A DNA stretch of 64,000 bases from Streptosporangium amethystogenes (GCF_000721075.1 NZ_JOEQ01000016.1:62001-126000), one strand, 5' to 3'; shown: positions 37,183 to 47,150, counted from the stretch's first letter. Notes: generated from the letters alone by a model not told the origin. Numbers and translations are program-made.

Positions 37183-38211
37183 TCAGAGTGCTTCGAGGAT
37201 CGCGTGGGTCAGGTCCACGGTGGTGGCCGTGCCGCCGAGGTCGGGGGTGCGCATGGAGGTCGTGGCGAACACGTGACTGATCGCCTCCAGGATGGCGGCT
37301 GCGGCCTCCGGGTGGCCCAGGTGGTCGAGCATCATCGCGGCCGTCCAGATCGCGCCGACCGGGTTGGCGATGCCGCGGCCCGCGATGTCGGGCGCCGACC
37401 CGTGAACCGGCTCGAACATCGACGGGTGGGCCCGCGTCGGGTCGATGTTCGCGGCGGGCGCCAGGCCGATGCTGCCGGCGACCGCGGCGGCGAGATCGGA
37501 AAGGATGTCCCCGAACAGGTTCGAGGCGACGATCACGTCGAACCGCGCCGGGTCGAGCACCAGCTTGGCGCACAGCGCGTCGATGTGCTCCGACTGCACG
37601 GTGACACCGGAGTGCTGAGCCACCCGCTCGGCGACGATCTCATCCCAGAACGGCATCGTGTGGATGATCCCGTTCGACTTCGTCGCCGAGGTCAGCCGCC
37701 CGGTGCGCCGCTCGGCCAGGTCCAGGGCGTAGTCGACGATGCGGGTGACTCCGCTTCTGGTGAAGACCGCCTCCTGCACCGCCATCTCCGCCGGCGTCCC
37801 CTGGTACAGGCGGCCGCCGATCTCGCTGTACTCGCCCTCGACGTTCTCGCGCACCACCACGAGATCGATCCCCCGCCGCCCGCCGAGCACCTTGATCGGC
37901 CGCAGGTTCACGTACTGCTGGAAGCCTCGGCGGATCGGGATCAGCAGCCCCCACAGCGACACGTGATCGGGCACGCCCGGCGCGCCCACCGCGCCCAGGA
38001 AGATCGCGTCATGGTGGCGCACCCGGTCGAGGCCGTCCGCGGGCATCATCGCGCCCTCGGCCAGATAGCGGGCGCACGACCAGTCGAACTCGTCGTAGGT
38101 GAGGCCGATGGCGTGCTTGCGGCCCACGGCGTCGAGTACGGCGCGGGCGGCGCCGCACACCTCGGTGCCGATCCCGTCCCCGGGGATCACGGCGATGCGA
38201 TGCGATTTCAT
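37183..38211 (-). CDS. Tartrate / D-malate dehydrogenase-like (isopropylmalate dehydrogenase family)
   Basis: A 342-residue beta-decarboxylating dehydrogenase. IAVIPGDGIGTEV is at the start, RENVEGEYSEIGGR mid-protein, a KSNGI motif, DVIVASNLFGDILSD and EPVHGSAPDIAGRG near the C-terminus. The sequence around FDWSCARYLAEGAMMPADG is typical of the tartrate/D-malate branch rather than LeuB or Icd. It probably oxidises D-malate or tartrate with NAD+. It is the first gene of a two-gene operon with the dehalogenase-like hydrolase, both possibly controlled by the LysR gene upstream. Confidence 0.85.
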   Translation of the reverse strand: MKSHRIAVIPGDGIGTEVCGAARAVLDAVGRKHAIGLTYDEFDWSCARYLAEGAMMPADGLDRVRHHDAIFLGAVGAPGVPDHVSLWGLLIPIRRGFQQYVNLRPIKVLGGRRGIDLVVVRENVEGEYSEIGGRLYQGTPAEMAVQEAVFTRSGVTRIVDYALDLAERRTGRLTSATKSNGIIHTMPFWDEIVAERVAQHSGVTVQSEHIDALCAKLVLDPARFDVIVASNLFGDILSDLAAAVAGSIGLAPAANIDPTRAHPSMFEPVHGSAPDIAGRGIANPVGAIWTAAMMLDHLGHPEAAAAILEAISHVFATTSMRTPDLGGTATTVDLTHAILEAL

Positions 38212-38281
38212 ACCCTCGATTCCAGCAGCCGGGCCCGGGCGCGGTCCAAGATCGGCTGCCTACCCCACCGATCGGCGCCGC

Positions 38282-39157
38282 CTATCGATGCGTGGCCATG
38301 CGCAGGAACGTGCGTGCCGCCGGGCCGAGCCCGCCCGCGTGGCCGGCGTAGGCGACGTCCAGATGGACGGGCGGATCGAGGTCGGCCACGACCGCGCCCG
38401 ACCGCTCGGCCAGCTCCCGCCACGAGTCGGCCAGCACGGCGACGCCGCTCCCGCCGAGCACCAGCGGCAGGATCGCCTCGCGGTGTTCTGTCTCGACCGC
38501 GATCGTCAGCCGCACCCCCGAGCGGATCAGGTCGTCGACCACCGCGCGCATCCCGGTGCCCGTCTGGCCGGCGATCACCCGCAGGCCGGACAGCTCGCCC
38601 GGACTCACCCGGGCGCCGGCGGAGAACGGCCCGCCGGCCGACGAGACCACCACGAACCGCTGCCGCCCGACCGGATGCAGACTCACACCGGGCCGCTGCG
38701 GGAGCCGTATCGCCGCCAGCAGGCCCAGCTCGGTCCGGCCGGTGCGGACGGCCTCCACCACCTGCTCCGCGGTCGCCGCGGCGCGGACCACCACCCGCAC
38801 CCCCGGATACTCCGCCGTGAAACGGGAGATCACCCCCGCGAGCGGGTCGATCGCCTGCGACGGCATCGCCGTGATCTCCAACCGTCCCGTCCGCAGGCCC
38901 CGTACCGCCTCGACGGACCCGACGGCGAGGCCCCGCGCGTGGATGACCGCCCGCGCCGGTTCCACCAGCTCCCGCCCCGCCTCCGTCAGTACCACACCGC
39001 GGCCGACCCGATGGAACAGCGCCTCGCCCAGCTCGCGCTCGAGCTGCTTGATCGACTGCGACAACGACGGCTGCGCGACATAGAGCACCTCCGCCGCACG
39101 ATGGAAACCGCCGTGGTCGACGACCGCGAGAAACCGCTCCAACTGCCGGAAGTCCAC
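38282..39157 (-). CDS. LysR-family transcriptional regulator
   Basis: A 291-residue protein. Start VDFRQLERFLAVVDHGGFHRAA with the LysR helix-turn-helix (AAEVLYVAQPSLSQSIKQLE, residues ~18-37) and a substrate-binding domain to the end. GTG at 39157 is taken because the family N-terminus begins exactly there; the frame continues upstream with unlikely Arg/Pro-rich text. It is on the same strand and 70 bases upstream of the dehydrogenase-hydrolase pair, which it may control. Confidence 0.87.
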   Translation of the reverse strand: MDFRQLERFLAVVDHGGFHRAAEVLYVAQPSLSQSIKQLERELGEALFHRVGRGVVLTEAGRELVEPARAVIHARGLAVGSVEAVRGLRTGRLEITAMPSQAIDPLAGVISRFTAEYPGVRVVVRAAATAEQVVEAVRTGRTELGLLAAIRLPQRPGVSLHPVGRQRFVVVSSAGGPFSAGARVSPGELSGLRVIAGQTGTGMRAVVDDLIRSGVRLTIAVETEHREAILPLVLGGSGVAVLADSWRELAERSGAVVADLDPPVHLDVAYAGHAGGLGPAARTFLRMATHR

Positions 39158-39336
39158 CGCAGGATCATCCCTCTCTCGGAGATCCGGGTCCAGGAACCAC
39201 GGGGAGCAGACCCCGTGCCGCCCCTTCGGTGGTCTGCTTCTTGCCCGAGTGGACCTGCCTTGGTTGTCCGGCCAGGCCACGGCCTGGCCGCTGAGGCCGC
39301 GCCGGGGACTGGACCGAGGAGCGAAGGAGCCGGGTC

Positions 39337-40485
39337 TCAGCGTCGCAACAGGATCGCGATCGGATTCGCGATGATCCGGTGGATGATCTGTCCGGCGGCT
39401 CCCAGGGGGGCGGCGTCGCTGCCGAGCCGGGAGACGGTCAGGTCGGGGACGGTGTGCCGCATCCCGGTCAGCCGGGCGGCCATCGCCTGGTGGACCGGGT
39501 CGCGGATCCACCGGAAGAGCGGGGCGAAGACACCGCCCAGCACGATCGTGCCGGGATCCATCAGATGGATCGCCGAGGTGAGGGCGACGCCGAGCGCCTG
39601 CCCGGCGCGTTCGCAGGCTTCCAGCGCGCCGGGCTCGCCCGCGCGCAGGCTCTCCAGCAGTTCGGGGATGCCGGTCAGACCGCAGGCCCGGAGCAGGGCC
39701 TCCTGTCCGGCGTACTGCTCCAGGCAGCCCCGGCCGCCGCAGCGGCAGGCCGGACCGTCCGGATGGACGACCACGTGCCCCAGCTCCCCGGCGAGCCCGT
39801 GCGCGCCGCGGAACAGGGTGCCGCCCACCACCAGGCCCGCGCCGATGCCGATCTCCCCCGACACGTGCAGGAAGTCGCCGGGGGCCGACCCGAACCAGAG
39901 CTCGCCCAGGGCCGCGAGGTTGGCCTCGTTGTCCACCTCGACGGGGAAGTCCAGCAGGTCGGAGACGCGGACGTGGTGCCAGCCGAGGTTGGGGGCGGTG
40001 TGCACGAGCCCCCCGTCCACGGGACCGGGCACCGCGAGGGTCGATCCGGCGACGGCCAGGCCCTCCCGGCGGGCTTCATCCACAGCCCTGTGGGCGAGTT
40101 CTGCCAGGCGGGAAAGGGTTTCCACAGGGGAGGCCGCCCGGTTGTCCACAGCCTGTGAATATCGGAGCCGCACCGCGAGGGTGAGGTCGACCACGCAGGC
40201 GGACAGGTAGTCGACGTTGATCTCCAGACCGAGCGCGGCGACCCGCCGCCCGCTGAGCACCACCGCGGTGCCCGGCCGTCCCCGCTCGCCGTCCCGCAGC
40301 GCGCCGGACTCGGCGACCATGCCCGCCTCGATCAGGTCGCCGACCATCTTCGACACCGTCGTCTTCGTCAGCCCGGTGATCTCGGCCAGCGCCGCCCGGG
40401 TGACCGGGCCGTTCCTGCGGATCTCGCCGAGGACCACGCCGAGGTTGCGGGCACGCATCGAGTCATGGCGTACAGCCTGTGTCAT
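39337..40485 (-). CDS. xylR: ROK-family repressor of the xylose operon
   Basis: A 382-residue protein. The N-terminal winged helix (MRARNLGVVLGEIRRNGPVT, ITGLTKTTVSKMVGDLIEAG) is fused to a ROK sugar-kinase-like domain with LGLEINVDYLS, GIGAGLVVGG and the zinc motif CRCGGRGCLEQY. It is divergent from xylA-xylB with an imperfect palindrome between them, the standard setting for a xylose-responsive XylR. The start at 40485 is preferred over an in-frame ATG at 40536 that lies within the operator. Confidence 0.87.
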   Translation of the reverse strand: MTQAVRHDSMRARNLGVVLGEIRRNGPVTRAALAEITGLTKTTVSKMVGDLIEAGMVAESGALRDGERGRPGTAVVLSGRRVAALGLEINVDYLSACVVDLTLAVRLRYSQAVDNRAASPVETLSRLAELAHRAVDEARREGLAVAGSTLAVPGPVDGGLVHTAPNLGWHHVRVSDLLDFPVEVDNEANLAALGELWFGSAPGDFLHVSGEIGIGAGLVVGGTLFRGAHGLAGELGHVVVHPDGPACRCGGRGCLEQYAGQEALLRACGLTGIPELLESLRAGEPGALEACERAGQALGVALTSAIHLMDPGTIVLGGVFAPLFRWIRDPVHQAMAARLTGMRHTVPDLTVSRLGSDAAPLGAAGQIIHRIIANPIAILLRR

Positions 40486-40526
40486 GAAACACCCACCCCT
40501 TGACGATCCCACCACCCCGATCCATA

Positions 40527-40548
40527 TTAAGTCCATAAAGTGGATTAA
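40527..40548. promoter_or_regulatory. Candidate XylR operator overlapping the xylA promoter
   Basis: TTAAGTCCA (40527-40535) and TGGATTAA (40541-40548) form an imperfect inverted repeat (perfect core TCCA/TGGA) around TAAAG, in an AT-rich patch 4 bases ahead of the xylA ribosome site GGAGGAG. It would let the ROK repressor control both divergent genes. Confidence 0.65.
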
Positions 40549-40564
40549 ATCGGAGGAGCCGTAG

Positions 40565-41716
40565 ATGAGCGCCTACACCCCCAAGCCCGAAGACCGCTTC
40601 ACCTTCGGGCTCTGGACCGTCGGCTGGCAGGCCCGTGACCCCTTCGGCGACGCGTCGCGGGCCCCGCTGGACCCGGTGGAGAGCGTTCACCGGCTCGCGG
40701 AGCTCGGCGCGTACGGCGTCACCTTCCACGACGACGACCTGCTCGCCGTCGAGCCCGACCGGGACAGGGCCATCGCGAACTTCAAGAAGGCACTGGCCGA
40801 GACCGGGCTCAAGGTCCCGATGGCCACCACCAACCTGTTCACCCACCCGGTTTTCAAGGATGGCGCGTTCACCAGCAACGACCGTGAGGTCCGCCGCTAC
40901 GCGCTGCGCAAGGTCATCCGCAACATCGACCTGGCCGCCGAGCTCGGTGCGACCACCTACGTCTGCTGGGGCGGGCGCGAGGGCTCCGAGTCCGGGGCCG
41001 CCAAGGACATCCGGGCCGCGCTCAGCCGCTACAAGGAGGGCATGGACCTGCTCACCTCGTACGTGATCGAGAAGGGCTACGACCTCAGGTTCGCCATCGA
41101 GCCCAAGCCGAACGAGCCGCGCGGCGACATCCTGCTCCCGACCGTCGGCCACGCGCTCGCGTTCATCAACGAGCTCGAACACCCCGACCGCGTCGGCCTC
41201 AACCCCGAGGTGGGCCACGAGGAGATGGCCGGGCTCAACTTCGCGCACGGCATCGCGCAGGCGCTCTGGCACGGCAAGCTCTTCCACATCGACCTGAACG
41301 GCCAGCACGGCCCCCGCTACGACCAGGACCTGATCTTCGGCCACGGCGACGTGAAGAACGCCTTCTTCCTGGTCGACCTGCTGGAGAACGGTGGCTACGA
41401 GGGCCCCAGGCACTTCGACTACAAGCCGCTGCGCACCGAGGACGCCGAGGACGTCTGGGTCTCCGCCGCGGCCAACATGCGCACGTACCTGATCCTGAAG
41501 GAGAAGGCGAGGGCCTTCCGCGCGGACCCCGAGGTCATCGAGGCACTCGCCGCGAGCAAGGTCGCCGAGCTCTCCGAGCCCACGCTGGCACCGGGCGAGA
41601 CGATCGCGGACCTGAGCCGCGACTCCTTCGACCTCGAAGCGGTGGCCGCGCGCGGCTTCCACTTCACCCGCCTGAACCAGCTTGCCATGGAGCACCTCCT
41701 CGGGGTCCGCGGATGA
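40565..41716 (+). CDS. xylA: Xylose isomerase
   Basis: A 383-residue class I enzyme. It starts [19 protein letters not shown], has catalytic His55 and Asp58 (TFHDDDL), the metal ligands in [28 protein letters not shown] and FHIDLNGQ, and [10 protein letters not shown]. It converts D-xylose to D-xylulose in the cytoplasm and usually also glucose to fructose in vitro. The start has GGAGGAG 6 bases upstream. It is the first gene of xylAB. Confidence 0.97.
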   Translation: MSAYTPKPEDRFTFGLWTVGWQARDPFGDASRAPLDPVESVHRLAELGAYGVTFHDDDLLAVEPDRDRAIANFKKALAETGLKVPMATTNLFTHPVFKDGAFTSNDREVRRYALRKVIRNIDLAAELGATTYVCWGGREGSESGAAKDIRAALSRYKEGMDLLTSYVIEKGYDLRFAIEPKPNEPRGDILLPTVGHALAFINELEHPDRVGLNPEVGHEEMAGLNFAHGIAQALWHGKLFHIDLNGQHGPRYDQDLIFGHGDVKNAFFLVDLLENGGYEGPRHFDYKPLRTEDAEDVWVSAAANMRTYLILKEKARAFRADPEVIEALAASKVAELSEPTLAPGETIADLSRDSFDLEAVAARGFHFTRLNQLAMEHLLGVRG

Positions 41717-43083
41717 CGCTCGTGGCCGGGGTCGACTCGTCGACCCAGAGCTGCAAGGTGGTGATCAGGGACGCCCGTACGGGCGCCCTGGTCCGCCAGG
41801 GCCGCGCGACCCACCCGGAGGGCACCGAGGTCGATCCCGGGGCCTGGTGGGAGGCGCTGCGGGAGGCGCTCACCCGGGCGGGCGGGCTGGACGGCGTCGA
41901 GGCGATGAGCGTCGGCGCGCAGCAGCACGGCATGGTCTGCCTGGACGCCTCAGGCGACGTGGTCAGGAAGGCGCTGCTCTGGAACGACACCCGCTCCGCC
42001 GGGGCGGCGGCCGACCTGGTCCGGGAGCTGGGCGGCCCTGAGCGCTGGGCCGAGGCGGTCGGCAGCGTGCCGGTGGCGTCGTTCACGGTGACCAAGCTCC
42101 GCTGGCTGGCCGAGCACGAGCCCGACTCCGCCCGTCGTACGGCGAGGGTGTGCCTGCCGCACGACTGGCTCACCTGGCGGCTGGGCGGGGAGTTCGTCAC
42201 GGACCGGGGTGACGCGTCGGGCACCGGGTACTGGTCGCCCGCGACCGGGGAGTACCGGACCGACCTCCTTCGGGTGGCCTTCGGCGCCCTCCCCGAACTC
42301 CCCGAGGTGCTGGGGCCACGCGAGGGCGCGGGAGAGGTCAAGGCGCTCGGAAACGGGACGGTGCGGCTCGCGCCGGGGACGGGCGACAACATGGCGGCGG
42401 CCCTCGGGGTCGGCGCCCTGCCGGGAGACGTGGTGGTGTCGATCGGGACGTCGGGGACGGCCTTCGCGGTCGCCGACAGCCCGAGTGCCGACCCGAGCGG
42501 CGCCGTGGCCGGGTTCGCGGACGCCACCGGGCGGTTCCTGCCGCTGGTGGCCACGCTCAACGCGGCCAGGGTGCTGGACGCCACCGCGCGGCTGCTCGGG
42601 GTCGGCCTCGACGAGCTCGACCGGCTGGCCCTGGAGGCGCCCGCGGGGGCCGGCGGCCTCGTCTACGTCCCGTACCTGGAGGGCGAGCGCACCCCGAACC
42701 TGCCCTCGGCCACGGGGTCGCTGCACGGGCTGACGCTGGGCACCTCCACCCCTGCCCACCTGGCCAGGGCGGCGGTGGAGGGTCTGCTCTGCCACCTCGC
42801 CGACGCCTTCGACGCCCTCGGGCTCGACCCGGCCAGGGTGCTGCTCATCGGAGGCGGCGCCAGGTCCGAGGCCGTACGGCGGATCGCCCCCGCGGTCTTC
42901 GGACGGCCCGTGGTCGTTCCCGAGCCGGGGGAGTACGTCGCGGACGGGGCGGCCCGGCAGGCCGCCTGGCTGCTCGGCGGCGACGAGCCTCCGGCCTGGG
43001 AGGCGGGCGGGTCCGAGCGCTACGAGGCCGATCCCGCACCCGGGATCAGGGATCGCTACGCCGAGGTCCGCGGCCTCCGCTGA
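41713..43083 (+). CDS. xylB: Xylulokinase
   Basis: A 456-residue FGGY-family kinase. N-terminal [15 protein letters not shown], the catalytic Asp in [14 protein letters not shown], and the C-terminal nucleotide-binding [14 protein letters not shown]. It phosphorylates D-xylulose to xylulose-5-phosphate for the pentose phosphate pathway. The start overlaps the xylA stop by 4 bases. Its stop codon lies inside the terminator stem. No xylose transporter gene is adjacent. Confidence 0.95.
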   Translation: MTLVAGVDSSTQSCKVVIRDARTGALVRQGRATHPEGTEVDPGAWWEALREALTRAGGLDGVEAMSVGAQQHGMVCLDASGDVVRKALLWNDTRSAGAAADLVRELGGPERWAEAVGSVPVASFTVTKLRWLAEHEPDSARRTARVCLPHDWLTWRLGGEFVTDRGDASGTGYWSPATGEYRTDLLRVAFGALPELPEVLGPREGAGEVKALGNGTVRLAPGTGDNMAAALGVGALPGDVVVSIGTSGTAFAVADSPSADPSGAVAGFADATGRFLPLVATLNAARVLDATARLLGVGLDELDRLALEAPAGAGGLVYVPYLEGERTPNLPSATGSLHGLTLGTSTPAHLARAAVEGLLCHLADAFDALGLDPARVLLIGGGARSEAVRRIAPAVFGRPVVVPEPGEYVADGAARQAAWLLGGDEPPAWEAGGSERYEADPAPGIRDRYAEVRGLR

Positions 43084-43130
43084 GACGGCCGGGCCGGGAC
43101 GTGAGGGGGCGCCTCGGCCCGGCCGTCTCA
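43081..43130. terminator. Hairpin terminator beginning at the xylB stop codon (16-bp stem)
   Basis: TGAGACGGCCGGGCCG (43081-43096) pairs perfectly with 43115-43130 around an 18-base loop. The first three bases are the xylB stop codon, so a ribosome finishing xylB would cover the 5' arm. Confidence 0.88.
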
Positions 43131-43201
43131 GGGATGGCTCAGGGTTGGATCAGGGATGCCGCCGGATGCCCGAAACCTCCTCCGACGAGCAGACTTGATC
43201 C

Positions 43202-43861
43202 ATGCTCGCCTCGAAAAGGCTCTACCCCCTGATCGCGTGCGCCGGGATCGCGGCGGCCGCGGTGGCCGCCCTGGCCGCCGTGGTGGGGCGGCCCGACCCG
43301 GTTCCGTACCGGGAGTCGCTCGATCTGACCATCAGCGAGTACGCCGCGCTGGACCGCGGCGGAGCCATCGGGTTCGTCATGGCGTCGCTGGGGATCGCCT
43401 CCCTCGCGCTGGTCGCCGGGCTGCGCGCGACCGGGGCGCCGGTGGGGGTCCTGGCCGAGCGGCTGATGCGGGTGTGGGGTGCCGGGCTCGTCCTCCTCGC
43501 GGTGCTGCCCCCAATTCTTCCCGGCACGGGCACCGACCTGATCGGCCAGACATACCGCTACCTGTCGATCGCCGTGTTCGTGGCGATGCCGGTGGCGGGC
43601 GGCCTGCTGGTGGCGCGGTTCAACGAGGACGAGCGGTGGCGGCCGGTGGCCAGGACCGTGGAGTGGCTGGCGCTGGCCGGAGGTTTCGGCCTGTTGGTGA
43701 TCACCTATGTGGCGCTCCCCGGGCACGGGGTGCTCGCGGGTCTCGCCGAGTGGATCCTGCTCGGCACCGAGGTCGCGCTGATCGGCGTGCTGGCCGCCCG
43801 GCTGGCGCGGCTGACCTGGACGCGGAGCGCAACTCAGGCATCACACGCCGCTCTAGGCTGA
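43202..43861 (+). CDS. DUF998-like integral membrane protein
   Basis: A 219-residue membrane protein with about six hydrophobic segments (first at ~8-28). The text RESLDLTISEYAALDRGGAIGFVMASLGIASL matches the DUF998 pattern. The function is unknown. It stands alone between the xyl terminator and the first conservon. The ATG at 43202 has a weak upstream purine site. Confidence 0.78.
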   Translation: MLASKRLYPLIACAGIAAAAVAALAAVVGRPDPVPYRESLDLTISEYAALDRGGAIGFVMASLGIASLALVAGLRATGAPVGVLAERLMRVWGAGLVLLAVLPPILPGTGTDLIGQTYRYLSIAVFVAMPVAGGLLVARFNEDERWRPVARTVEWLALAGGFGLLVITYVALPGHGVLAGLAEWILLGTEVALIGVLAARLARLTWTRSATQASHAALG

Positions 43862-44002
43862 CTTCTCACTTCTCATGACTATTTCATGACATGTCACAAA
43901 TAGGCTACAAATAACAGGAGTCGCCAGTGCTATTCTCGTCGGCGATCTAGAGATCGTCCGGGGGCTCCCCCTGGCGTTCCGTGAGCGAGCCGTTGAGGTG
44001 AC

Positions 44003-46222
44003 ATGGCATCGAGCAAGTCCATCCGGTTCAAGGTCTCGGTGCTGCTGGCCATTCCTCTCACCTCGCTGGTGGCTGTGTGGGGCTTCGCCTCGGTCGTCAC
44101 GATCGGCGACTCGATGAGTCTGCGCTCCATCGGCACGCTGTACGAATCCGTCGGTAAGCCCTCAAGTAACCTGAACAGCGCGATCCAACGCGAGCACATC
44201 CTGTCGGCCGAGTATCTGGCCACCCGCTCCAACGCCGACCACAAGACCCTCGCGGGACAGCGTGCGGTCACCGACCAGGCCCGGACCCGCCTCCGCCAGG
44301 AGATGGACCGGGACGAGGTACAGGCGGTGATGTCCGACGAGACGAGGACCCGCCACGCCGAGCTGATCAGGCAGGTGGAGGGGCTCGACGCGATCCGCGC
44401 CAGGGTGGACGCGGGGCGGATCGACCAGGTGGGGCTCTCCGAGGAGTTCGCCCGGCTGCCGGACGCGCTGAACCGGCTCTTCAACACCCTGAGTCCCACC
44501 AGTGACCTCCCGCTCTACCGCGAGTTGCGCGCCGTCACGATGGTCAACCAGAGCATGAACCTGTTCAGTCGTGAGCGGGCACTCGCCACGGGCCCGCTGG
44601 CGCTGCGGAGCCCGATGACGGAGCGCGAGGCGCGGGTGTTCGCCCGGATCGCCGCCAACCGGGCATTCCTCATGGAACAGGCGCTCCCCGAGCTGGGGCC
44701 CTCGCTGCGCGCCCCCTTCACGGAGCTGATCGCCTCCTCAACGTACGCCAGGTTCGTCGCCCTGGAGTCTCGCCTGCTGAGCGGCAGCGATGTCTCGGCC
44801 ACCGACTGGCGCGCCGCGGGCGACGCGCTGGACGCCGTCTACCAGCGGTCGACGACGGAGATCGGCCCCATGCTCGTCAAGCGGGCCGAGCCGCTGACCG
44901 TGGGCGTCTACATCCGCGCCGGTGTCGTCGGCGTCCTCGGCCTCGCCGCGGTCGTCGCGTCGCTGCTCGTCTCGTACCGGATCGGCAGCGGGATCGCCAG
45001 GGAGCTCGCCGGCGTGCGGCGGGCCGCCACCGACCTCGCGGAGGTACGGCTGCCACGGGTGATGGAGAAGCTGCGCCGCGGCGAGAAGGTGGATGTGACG
45101 GCCGAGGCGCCCGCGCTGGAACCGCTGGGCAGCACAGCCGAGATCCACGATGTCGCCGCCGCCTTCGACAGTGTCCGGCGCAGCGCCGTGGACGCCGCCG
45201 TGGAGCAGGCCAGGCTGCGCGAGGGCGCCGCCCACTCCTTCCGCAACCTCGCCCGCCGGAGCCAGTCGCTGCTGCAACGTCAGCTCAAACTGCTCGACGG
45301 CATGCAGAAGCGGGCGGAGAACCCCGAGTCGCTGGAGAACCTCTTCAGACTCGACCACCTCACCACCCGCATGCGCCGCCACGCCGAGGGCCTGGTGATC
45401 CTGTCCGGTGGGGCGGCGGGCCGCAAGTGGCGCTCGTCGGTGCCGATGGAGGACGTACTGCGCGGGGCCGCCGCCCAGGTCGAGGACTACGCCCGGGTGC
45501 GGATCCTCCCGACGGGCGGCACCACCCTGGTCGGCAACGCCGTCGCGGACATGATGCACCTGTTCGCCGAGCTCCTGGAGAACGCCACGGTCTTCTCCCC
45601 GCCCGGCAGCCAGGTCTCGGTCCGCGGCGAGCTCGTGGGCCGTGGCTTCGCCGTCGAGATCGAGGACAGAGGGCTCGGGCTGACCGCGGAGAAGCGTGCC
45701 GCGATCAACGAGCGCCTGGCCAGCCCGCCGGAGTTCGACCCGGCCGACACCGATCGGCTGGGCTTCGCCGTGGTCGGGTTGCTGGCCGCCAGGTACCGGG
45801 TCGAGGTCGCGCTGCACTCCTCGCCGTACGGCGGGACCGGGGTGGTCGTCCTGATCCCCGAGGAACTGCTCGGGGAGCCGGAGTCCGTCGAGCAGCCGCT
45901 GGAGCCGCCGGTGCTCACCGTCATCAGCGCGCGGCCCGAGCTCGGAGGGCAGCCGGAACGTGCCGACGGGTCCGGTGACTCCGGTGAGCCGGCGGTGCCG
46001 ATTCCCACGGACCTGTGGCGGCCGCTGCGGCGTGGCGGCGGTGGGCTGCCACGTCGGGTACGGCAGGCGAACATGCCGTCGATGCAGGTCAGGGAGCCAC
46101 GTCCGCCCAACGCCGGGATCGAGGAGCGGTCACCGGAGGAGACGAGGGCAATGATGAGCGCCCTGCAGTCCGGCTGGCAGCGCGGCCGGGCCGACGACGA
46201 GGACGGCGGTGCCGAGCGTTGA
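44003..46222 (+). CDS. cvnA: Conservon histidine-kinase-like protein with nitrate/nitrite-sensing-type extracellular domain
   Basis: A 739-residue protein. One hydrophobic segment at ~10-35, an extracellular all-helical domain of the nitrate/nitrite sensor (NIT) type (~40-295), a second span (~300-325), a HAMP-like linker, then the dimer helix (ENLFRLDHLTTRMRRHAEGL) and an ATPase domain (~513-620: LLENATVFSPPG, EDRGLGLT). The tail is Pro/Arg-rich. Known: in Streptomyces conservons this protein works at the membrane with CvnB, C and D, like a eukaryotic G-protein receptor system. It is the first gene of an A-B-C set that lacks its own D. The promoter region holds TGACATGTCA (43887-43896). Confidence 0.9.
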   Translation: MASSKSIRFKVSVLLAIPLTSLVAVWGFASVVTIGDSMSLRSIGTLYESVGKPSSNLNSAIQREHILSAEYLATRSNADHKTLAGQRAVTDQARTRLRQEMDRDEVQAVMSDETRTRHAELIRQVEGLDAIRARVDAGRIDQVGLSEEFARLPDALNRLFNTLSPTSDLPLYRELRAVTMVNQSMNLFSRERALATGPLALRSPMTEREARVFARIAANRAFLMEQALPELGPSLRAPFTELIASSTYARFVALESRLLSGSDVSATDWRAAGDALDAVYQRSTTEIGPMLVKRAEPLTVGVYIRAGVVGVLGLAAVVASLLVSYRIGSGIARELAGVRRAATDLAEVRLPRVMEKLRRGEKVDVTAEAPALEPLGSTAEIHDVAAAFDSVRRSAVDAAVEQARLREGAAHSFRNLARRSQSLLQRQLKLLDGMQKRAENPESLENLFRLDHLTTRMRRHAEGLVILSGGAAGRKWRSSVPMEDVLRGAAAQVEDYARVRILPTGGTTLVGNAVADMMHLFAELLENATVFSPPGSQVSVRGELVGRGFAVEIEDRGLGLTAEKRAAINERLASPPEFDPADTDRLGFAVVGLLAARYRVEVALHSSPYGGTGVVVLIPEELLGEPESVEQPLEPPVLTVISARPELGGQPERADGSGDSGEPAVPIPTDLWRPLRRGGGGLPRRVRQANMPSMQVREPRPPNAGIEERSPEETRAMMSALQSGWQRGRADDEDGGAER

Positions 46223-46336
46223 GCCGGGGCCGTGAGAGCGGGAGCGCGAACGGAGGCGGGTCCATGAGACCGGCTTCGTCGCGCCGGTGGGGGATGAAAA
46301 TCAACAGAATCATCAGAGGGGAAGGGGTTTAACCAC

Positions 46337-46726
46337 GTGCCGGGTGAGCTTTATTGGCTTCTGGATGATTTCGTCACGAGTGTGGCGGACGTTTCGCACG
46401 CACTGATCCTGTCCAACGACGGGTTGATGATGGCCTCGTCCAGAGAGCTGACCAAGGAGGACGCCGACCATCTGTCGGCGGTGGCGTCCGGCTTCCAGAG
46501 CCTTGCGAAGGGCACCAGCCTGCAGTTCGGCGGCGGAGCCGTGCGCCAGACGATGGTGGAGATGGACTCCGCGTTCCTCTTCGTCACCTCCGCCGGTCAG
46601 GGGAGCTGTCTGTCGGTCATGACCACCGGCGCCGCCGACGTGGGCCTGATCGCCTACGAGATGGCCCGCCTGGTCACCCGGGTCGGACAGCATCTGGCCA
46701 CCGGACCCCGGATGGCCGGCCAATGA
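46337..46726 (+). CDS. cvnB: Conservon roadblock/LC7-domain protein
   Basis: A 129-residue roadblock/LC7 protein (ELYWLLDDFVTSVADVSHAL, SNDGLMMASSRELTKEDADH, MVEMDSAFLFVTSAGQGSC). In conservons it binds the kinase-like CvnA and is thought to modulate the small GTPase. The start is GTG at 46337. The stop overlaps the next start by 4 bases. Confidence 0.92.
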   Translation: MPGELYWLLDDFVTSVADVSHALILSNDGLMMASSRELTKEDADHLSAVASGFQSLAKGTSLQFGGGAVRQTMVEMDSAFLFVTSAGQGSCLSVMTTGAADVGLIAYEMARLVTRVGQHLATGPRMAGQ

Positions 46727-47094
46727 GCGACGACGTCGAGTGGGTAGACGAGGAGGCCGGTCCCGTCGTCCGCCCCTACGCGGTGACCGGGGGGCGCACC
46801 AGGGCGTCCTGCTCCTCGTTCGACCTGCTCTCGATGGCGGTGGCGACCGGGGCACCGGTCTCCCCGGGAGCGTGTCTGGGCTCCGAACACCGGCGGCTGC
46901 TCAACCTGGTCAGGCGGGCTCGCCCGATCGTGGAGATCGCGTCGGACGCCGAGCTGCCGGTCGGCGTGATCAAAGTCCTCCTGGGCGACCTGCTCGACCA
47001 GGGCCTGATCCTGGTGAGATCGCCGCTTCCCGCCGCCTCCGGGCCCCCGGAGAGCCTGCTGAGGGAGTTGATCAGCGGCCTGCGGGCTCTGTGA
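46723..47094 (+). CDS. cvnC: Conservon DUF742 protein
   Basis: A 123-residue DUF742 protein: WVDEEAGPVVRPYAVTGGRT at the N-terminus, and a winged-helix-like stretch (ELPVGVIKVLLGDLLDQGLI) ending RELISGLRAL. That end is nearly the same as the minus-strand copy (KEVINGLRAL). It is the last gene on this strand; a GTPase gene would be expected next, but a terminator and the convergent operon follow instead. Confidence 0.92.
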   Translation: MSDDVEWVDEEAGPVVRPYAVTGGRTRASCSSFDLLSMAVATGAPVSPGACLGSEHRRLLNLVRRARPIVEIASDAELPVGVIKVLLGDLLDQGLILVRSPLPAASGPPESLLRELISGLRAL

Positions 47095-47128
47095 CCTCCC
47101 GGCGGGGCGGCTGAGTTCTCAGCGACGA

Positions 47129-47150
47129 GGGCCGGGGAACCCCCCGGCCC
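47129..47150. terminator. Bidirectional terminator between convergent conservons
   Basis: GGGCCGGGG (47129-47137) and CCCCGGCCC (47142-47150) form a perfect 9-bp stem with a 4-base loop, between stops at 47094 (plus) and 47156 (minus). A second small hairpin GCTGAG-TT-CTCAGC lies at 47110-47123. Confidence 0.8.
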
